Assembly: GCA_035529015.1 (NCBI GenBank)
Contig: DATKXP010000573.1
Span: forward strand, 1-12,031
Source of the DNA: JAUVZF01 sp035529015
GTDB taxonomy: Bacteria > Planctomycetota > Phycisphaerae > FEN-1346
DNA length: 12,031 nt
Direction: 5' to 3'
Shown here: positions 9,078 to 12,031 of the stretch, in pieces
How the letters are laid out: every line of letters starts with the position of its first letter
How positions within the stretch are numbered: position 1 is the stretch's first letter
The notes under the pieces: model-generated
Told to the model about the DNA's origin: nothing
Database searches by the model: none
Seen by the model: only the letters and a program-made list of their open reading frames with translations
Made by a program: the position numbers and the translations under genes

Positions 9078-10466
9078 TCAACCCGGGCCGTCGGCCGGGG
9101 GCCGGTAGGCTTCGCCGGCCAGAAAGCCGCGCGTCAGACGCACCACCACCCCCGCCAGGACGATCAAGGCAACGAGGTTGGGAATCGCCATCAGGCCGTT
9201 CAAGACGTCCGAGACGGCCCAGACAAGGTCCACTTTCCACAGGGCACCCGCGAGCGTGAGCGGCAGCCACAGCACCCGGTACGCCCGCCGCGTGACGTGC
9301 CCGTGCCCGAACAGGTACGCCGTGCACGTCTCACCGTAGAAGCACCACGCCAGGTTCGTGTCGTAGGCCGTCAGGATCATGGAGAGGACGACCAGGGCGT
9401 AGCCGACCGTCCGGCCAAACGGTACGGCGAAGGCTTCCATCGTCAGCGCCTCGGCCTTCGCGCCGCAGTCCCACACGCCCGTCAGCAGGATGACGAAGGC
9501 CGTCAGGGAACACATGATGATGGTGTCCACGAAGACCTCGAAGATGCCCCAGAACCCCTGGCGGGCCGGGTGATCGGTCTGGGCGGTGGCGTGGGCGATC
9601 GGGGCGCTGCCCAGGCCCGCCTCGTTGCTGAACACCCCGCGGGCAACGCCCCAACGGATAGCCATCTGGATCGTGGCACCCAGGAATCCGCCGCTTGCGG
9701 CCGTGGGTGTGAACGCGTGCTCCACCACCAGGGCGACCACCTCCGGTATCTTCGCCGCGTAGAGGATAACCACCACGACCGCCCCGAGAATGTACAGGAT
9801 GCACATGAACGGCACGCACACCATGGCGACGTGGGCGATCCGTTTGATGCCGCCGATGGTCACAAGCCCCACGGCCACCACCAGGATCGCCCCGGTGACC
9901 CCTCGTGGCACGTGCAGGAAGTCCTTCATGCCACCCGCCACCGCGTTGGCCTGGACCATGTTGCCGATGCCGAAAGCCGCCAGCGCCCCGAAGGCGGCAA
10001 AGAGCATCGCGAGCCACCGCCATCGGCGCCCCAGCCCGCGCTCGATGTACATCATGGGGCCGCCCATCATCGGTTCGCCGGGCACGCGGCGGCGGTAGTG
10101 CATGCCGAGAACGACCTCGGCGAACTTGGTCGCCATGCCCACCAGGCCCGAGACGAACATCCAGAACACGGCACCCGGACCACCCAACGCGATGGCCGTG
10201 GCCACGCCCGCGATGTTGCCGACCCCGACCGTCCCCCCCATGGCAACGGTCAAGGCCTGGAACGGCGTCACGTCGCCCTCGGCCTTTGGCCCGCGGTGGA
10301 AGATCTTGGCCATCGTCTCGCGGCACATGAGGCCGAACTTGGCGAACTGGATGGCCCGCGTCCGGATGGTGATGTACACACCCGCCCCGACCAGCAGGAT
10401 CAGCATGGGCGGGCCCCACAGCAGGCCGTTGACCTCGGAAATGAGATCCAGCAGCCCTTCCATCAT
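9078..10466 (-). CDS. Sodium:alanine/glycine symporter, AGCS family
   Basis: Inner-membrane secondary transporter of 462 residues that, by family, imports small neutral amino acids (alanine, glycine) with sodium; 450-500 residues is usual. The family signature is clear: GTVGVGNIAGVATAI at about 78-92, followed by GGPGAVFWM (95-103), and later NEAGLGSAPIAHATAQTDHP at 281-300 with a following E-x-F-x-DT segment (310-315). About ten hydrophobic segments are visible, including 14-36, 148-170, 185-208, 212-236, 350-368, 393-412 and 420-445. The N-terminus (WGPPMLILLVGAGVYITIRT) is typical. The gene opens with two ATG codons in a row behind AAGGTGG, which is 4 bases from the first and 7 from the second, so translation may begin at residue 2. 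Stop TGA. It starts 56 bases after the DUF1080 gene on the same strand with no terminator seen between, so the two are probably co-transcribed. Exact substrate cannot be read from sequence; amino-acid specificity is inferred from the family. Confidence 0.95.
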   Translation of the reverse strand: MMEGLLDLISEVNGLLWGPPMLILLVGAGVYITIRTRAIQFAKFGLMCRETMAKIFHRGPKAEGDVTPFQALTVAMGGTVGVGNIAGVATAIALGGPGAVFWMFVSGLVGMATKFAEVVLGMHYRRRVPGEPMMGGPMMYIERGLGRRWRWLAMLFAAFGALAAFGIGNMVQANAVAGGMKDFLHVPRGVTGAILVVAVGLVTIGGIKRIAHVAMVCVPFMCILYILGAVVVVILYAAKIPEVVALVVEHAFTPTAASGGFLGATIQMAIRWGVARGVFSNEAGLGSAPIAHATAQTDHPARQGFWGIFEVFVDTIIMCSLTAFVILLTGVWDCGAKAEALTMEAFAVPFGRTVGYALVVLSMILTAYDTNLAWCFYGETCTAYLFGHGHVTRRAYRVLWLPLTLAGALWKVDLVWAVSDVLNGLMAIPNLVALIVLAGVVVRLTRGFLAGEAYRPPADGPG

Positions 10467-10470
10467 GGTT

Positions 10471-10479
10471 CCACCTTCC
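10471..10479 (-). promoter_or_regulatory. Ribosome binding site of symporter gene
   Basis: GGAAGGTGG on the minus strand ends 4 bases before the first ATG (10466) and 7 before the second (10463). The spacing slightly favours the second ATG. It lies inside the 56-base gap after the DUF1080 stop, which otherwise shows no hairpin or T tract. Confidence 0.65.
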
Positions 10480-10522
10480 GCTCTACGCCGCTGCAGACGT
10501 GCACCGAGCCGATCGAATGCCG

Positions 10523-11557
10523 CTACCGCCCTGCCGCGCCGAGTTCAACGATCCAGATGTTGCGGAACTCGACCGCGTCGCCGTGATGCTGGAGCGTGAT
10601 GCGGCCGGGCGTGCGGGAATCGGCGCGCTCGCGGCGGGCCTTGACGGCCCTCTCGGAGAAGGGCAACTCCAGGTCCGCGTGGATGACCTTGCCGTTGTGA
10701 TCCAGCGTGATGCGGCCCTTCTTCGCCAGGTTGCCCGATGGGTCGAACCGCGGCGCGTGGTACGTGATGTCGTAACTCTGCCACACCAGCGGCGGGCCGC
10801 ACATGTGCACCTTGGGAGCGGCTTTGCCGTAGATCGAGCCGCACTCGTGATCGTCGCCCGCCAAGCCGTACGAGTCGAGAATCTGGACCTCGTAGAACTC
10901 GAACTCTTCGATGATGACGCCGCTGTTGGCCCGCGTCTGGCCGGTGTCGCTCGCCAGCAGCGGCAGGCGGAACTCCAGGTGCAGCCGGAAGTTCGGGTAC
11001 GCTTTCTTCGTCCGGATGGCCGTGCCGAAGGCATGCTCCTTCAGCGGCGGCCAGACCCGCGCGCACCCGTCGGCCAACTGCCACGTGATGGCTGCCGGAT
11101 CGCCCCGGTTGGCCTGCCAGTGGTCGAAGTTCGTGCCGTCGAAGAGCACCGTGGCACCGGTCGGCGGCTTGGCGCCCAGGCGCGGCGAGAGGCGCGTGAC
11201 CTTCGCCATCTCGAAGGCCGCCTGCTCGCCGCCCCGTTTGCCGGTGCCTTTGAAACGCTCGCCCTGGAGTTCGCCCGACCATCCTCCCTCGTCGAAACGC
11301 AGCCGACCGCCTTCGGCCTTCGCCTGGACCACGGCGTGGGAGGTGCAGCGCTCGTCGAACGCCGGCAGGATGTTGATCTGGTAGTTGCCCTCTCCGCGCG
11401 GGATGACCTGGGCGACGACGGTGCGCGGCGTGCCCTCCCCGCCTTTCGCCCACTCGCCCTGCCAATCGCCCAGAAACGGATCTGGCTGTTGCCCCGCCTG
11501 CGCAGCAACAGCCGCGACGGACAACGCCAACGCAAGAGCGAGTACTCGGGACATCAT
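10523..11557 (-). CDS. Secreted DUF1080 (3-keto-disaccharide hydrolase family) protein
   Basis: Exported protein of 344 residues. An N-terminal signal peptide is clear: Ser-Arg, then a Leu/Ala/Val core, then AQA before Gly-Gln-Gln (cleavage near residue 21). No lipobox cysteine is present, so it should be soluble in the periplasm or outside. Residues about 25-122 form a beta-rich region (starting FLGDWQGEW) that I cannot name. Residues about 136-340 match DUF1080/PF06439: LFDGTNFDHW, NSGVIIEEFEFYEVQILDSY, CGSIYG and GRITLQHHGDAVEFRNIWI. The family folds as a concanavalin-like sandwich, and some members hydrolyse 3-keto-glycosides; activity here is inferred. Cysteines at about 239 and 253 could pair. 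The start is placed at the first of two adjacent ATGs, 5 bases after a strong AAGGAGG; an earlier in-frame ATG at 11671 lies upstream of the promoter candidate and lacks a signal-like start. Stop TAG. It is probably first in an operon with the symporter. Confidence 0.9.
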   Translation of the reverse strand: MMSRVLALALALSVAAVAAQAGQQPDPFLGDWQGEWAKGGEGTPRTVVAQVIPRGEGNYQINILPAFDERCTSHAVVQAKAEGGRLRFDEGGWSGELQGERFKGTGKRGGEQAAFEMAKVTRLSPRLGAKPPTGATVLFDGTNFDHWQANRGDPAAITWQLADGCARVWPPLKEHAFGTAIRTKKAYPNFRLHLEFRLPLLASDTGQTRANSGVIIEEFEFYEVQILDSYGLAGDDHECGSIYGKAAPKVHMCGPPLVWQSYDITYHAPRFDPSGNLAKKGRITLDHNGKVIHADLELPFSERAVKARRERADSRTPGRITLQHHGDAVEFRNIWIVELGAAGR

Positions 11558-11562
11558 CTGCG

Positions 11563-11569
11563 CCTCCTT
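11563..11569 (-). promoter_or_regulatory. Ribosome binding site of DUF1080 gene
   Basis: AAGGAGG on the minus strand, 5 bases before the first ATG (11557) and 8 before the second (11554). It is the strongest Shine-Dalgarno match in the window, and it decides the start against the upstream in-frame ATG at 11671. Confidence 0.8.
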
Positions 11570-11598
11570 CTCACGTTTCGGACAACCGGCCGCCACCG

Positions 11599-11628
11599 TA
11601 TATGCCGTATAACCGCCCTGTCTGTCAA
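11599..11628 (-). promoter_or_regulatory. Candidate sigma-70 promoter for DUF1080-symporter unit
   Basis: On the minus strand a perfect TTGACA (11623-11628) is followed after 18 bases by CATATA (11599-11604), a 3-of-6 match to the -10 box; TATACG two bases later is a 4-of-6 alternative with a 20-base spacer. The predicted transcript would have a short leader of about 35 bases containing the AAGGAGG site. The -35 box is convincing and the -10 is weak, so this is a position-supported guess. Confidence 0.4.
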
Positions 11629-11682
11629 CGGTCTCCGTCACAGTGCGCTGAATCAGGAGGGTGCGCGGCATCAGGCGCCGGC

Positions 11683-11703
11683 CCTGGCGCTTGGGCCGCC
11701 AGG
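11683..11703. repeat. 7-bp GC-rich inverted repeat
   Basis: CCTGGCG and CGCCAGG separated by seven bases, upstream of the DUF1080 promoter candidate. No T tract follows on either strand. It may be a transcription boundary or a chance GC hairpin. Confidence 0.35.
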
Positions 11704-11809
11704 CCCTGCGGCTAACTTGGGCGCTCGCCGCTTGGTGCCGTGACCCCGCGCTGACGCTTGGGCCTGATTGGGGCTGGCGCCAGTATATACTTTACGAAAA
11801 CGGCCTTTC

Positions 11810-11921
11810 TTTGGACCCCCCCAAATCGCGCTTTTCGGAGGGCCGAACCTCGTTTCTGGCCTGGAAACGGCGATTCGGGGCCCGAATGTGAAGATAGGCA
11901 AGGCAAAACGCGCGTCGTTTT
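11810..11921. repeat. Cluster of five short inverted repeats
   Basis: Within 112 non-coding bases there are five head-to-tail inverted repeats: TTTGG/CCAAA (11810-11825), TTCGG/CCGAA (11834-11847), CGTTTC/GAAACG (11851-11869), ATTCGGG/CCCGAAT (11873-11887) and AAAACG/CGTTTT (11905-11921). The second and fourth are near copies of each other (TTCGGAGGGCCGAA and TTCGGGGCCCGAA), about 40 bases apart. Each is short and could occur by chance; the density is what stands out. Confidence 0.35.
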
Positions 11922-12031
11922 GATCGGTTTCTGATCGCTTTTTGCTCAAACTTGGTCCGTTCTTCGTCCTTTTTACCCCTTTTTTAACCTAAGTGGAGCG
12001 GGGTCAATATGCTATAAAGTATACAAAAGGC

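Larger units (their letters stand above)
11629..12031. other. Non-coding right-hand region with base-composition change
   Basis: About 400 bases upstream of the DUF1080 promoter with no convincing gene; small open frames on both strands lack ribosome sites and recognisable products. To about 11780 it is GC-rich, with a 7-bp hairpin (11683-11703), a 10-bp direct repeat CGCTTGGGCC (11688-11697 and 11755-11764) and a 10-bp palindrome CTGGCGCCAG (11774-11783). From TATATACTTTACG (11784) onward it turns AT-richer, with several short inverted repeats, T tracts (11938-11943, 11980-11985) and, at the edge, TATAAA at 12013-12018, which could be a plus-strand -10 box without a clear -35. Confidence 0.6.

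Noticed and set aside
9297..10586. 429-codon plus-strand open frame over the symporter
   Set aside because: Same mirror effect; the sense strand encodes an unmistakable AGCS transporter and the antisense product is His/Asp/Arg-rich without domains.
11558..11671. Extension of the DUF1080 protein to an ATG at 11671
   Set aside because: It would bury the signal peptide behind 38 residues and span the promoter candidate and the strong AAGGAGG site.
10499..11743. 414-codon plus-strand open frame over the DUF1080 gene
   Set aside because: Mirror of a gene with signal peptide and clear family motifs; no ribosome site or plausible product.
11921..11937. Repeated TGATCG followed by T tract as a terminator
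   Set aside because: The two copies are direct repeats 11 bases apart and not a stem; the adjacent AAAACG/CGTTTT hairpin is too weak to call an intrinsic terminator.
11671..11949. Small open frames on both strands at the right end (76 and 92 codons)
   Set aside because: They cross the composition change, overlap each other, lack ribosome sites and give no recognisable protein.

Overview
The window is GC-rich bacterial DNA, roughly two-thirds G+C by eye. All three convincing genes lie on the minus strand and are transcribed right to left. In order of transcription they are: a secreted DUF1080 (3-keto-disaccharide hydrolase family) protein at 10523-11557; a sodium:amino-acid (alanine/glycine type, AGCS) symporter at 9078-10466; and a giant cyclic beta-1,2-glucan synthase of the NdvB/ChvB/Cgs type at 5-8803. 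The last fills nearly three quarters of the window. There are no rRNA, tRNA, CRISPR or integrase signals.

Organism: signal-peptide-bearing DUF1080 proteins are strongly expanded in Planctomycetota and related groups, and the base composition fits a Phycisphaerae-like planctomycete. This is an inference from gene content. Verrucomicrobiota or another GC-rich Gram-negative are not excluded.

Layout. 5-8803: complete synthase gene, stop TAG at 5-7. 8804-9077: a 274-base leader/intergenic stretch with a perfect 8-bp hairpin, an embedded TTGACA, a 12-bp palindrome and a short open frame touching the synthase start. 9078-10466: symporter. 10467-10522: a 56-base gap that suggests co-transcription with the gene before it. 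10523-11557: DUF1080 gene with a strong ribosome binding site and a TTGACA promoter candidate just upstream. 11629-12031: non-coding; GC-rich and hairpin-bearing to about 11780, then abruptly richer in A+T with several short inverted repeats and T tracts up to the window edge.

How they may work together: the synthase would build cyclic beta-1,2-glucan at the inner membrane for the periplasm. A secreted DUF1080 protein could act on a glycan or glycoside in that compartment. The symporter brings in amino acids with sodium. A link through osmotic or envelope physiology is possible but rests only on adjacency. I did not find a clear previously undescribed system. The most interesting items are the structured leader of the synthase gene, the complete avoidance of three codons that leaves thousands of bases of antisense strand open, and the repeat-rich, compositionally distinct right edge.
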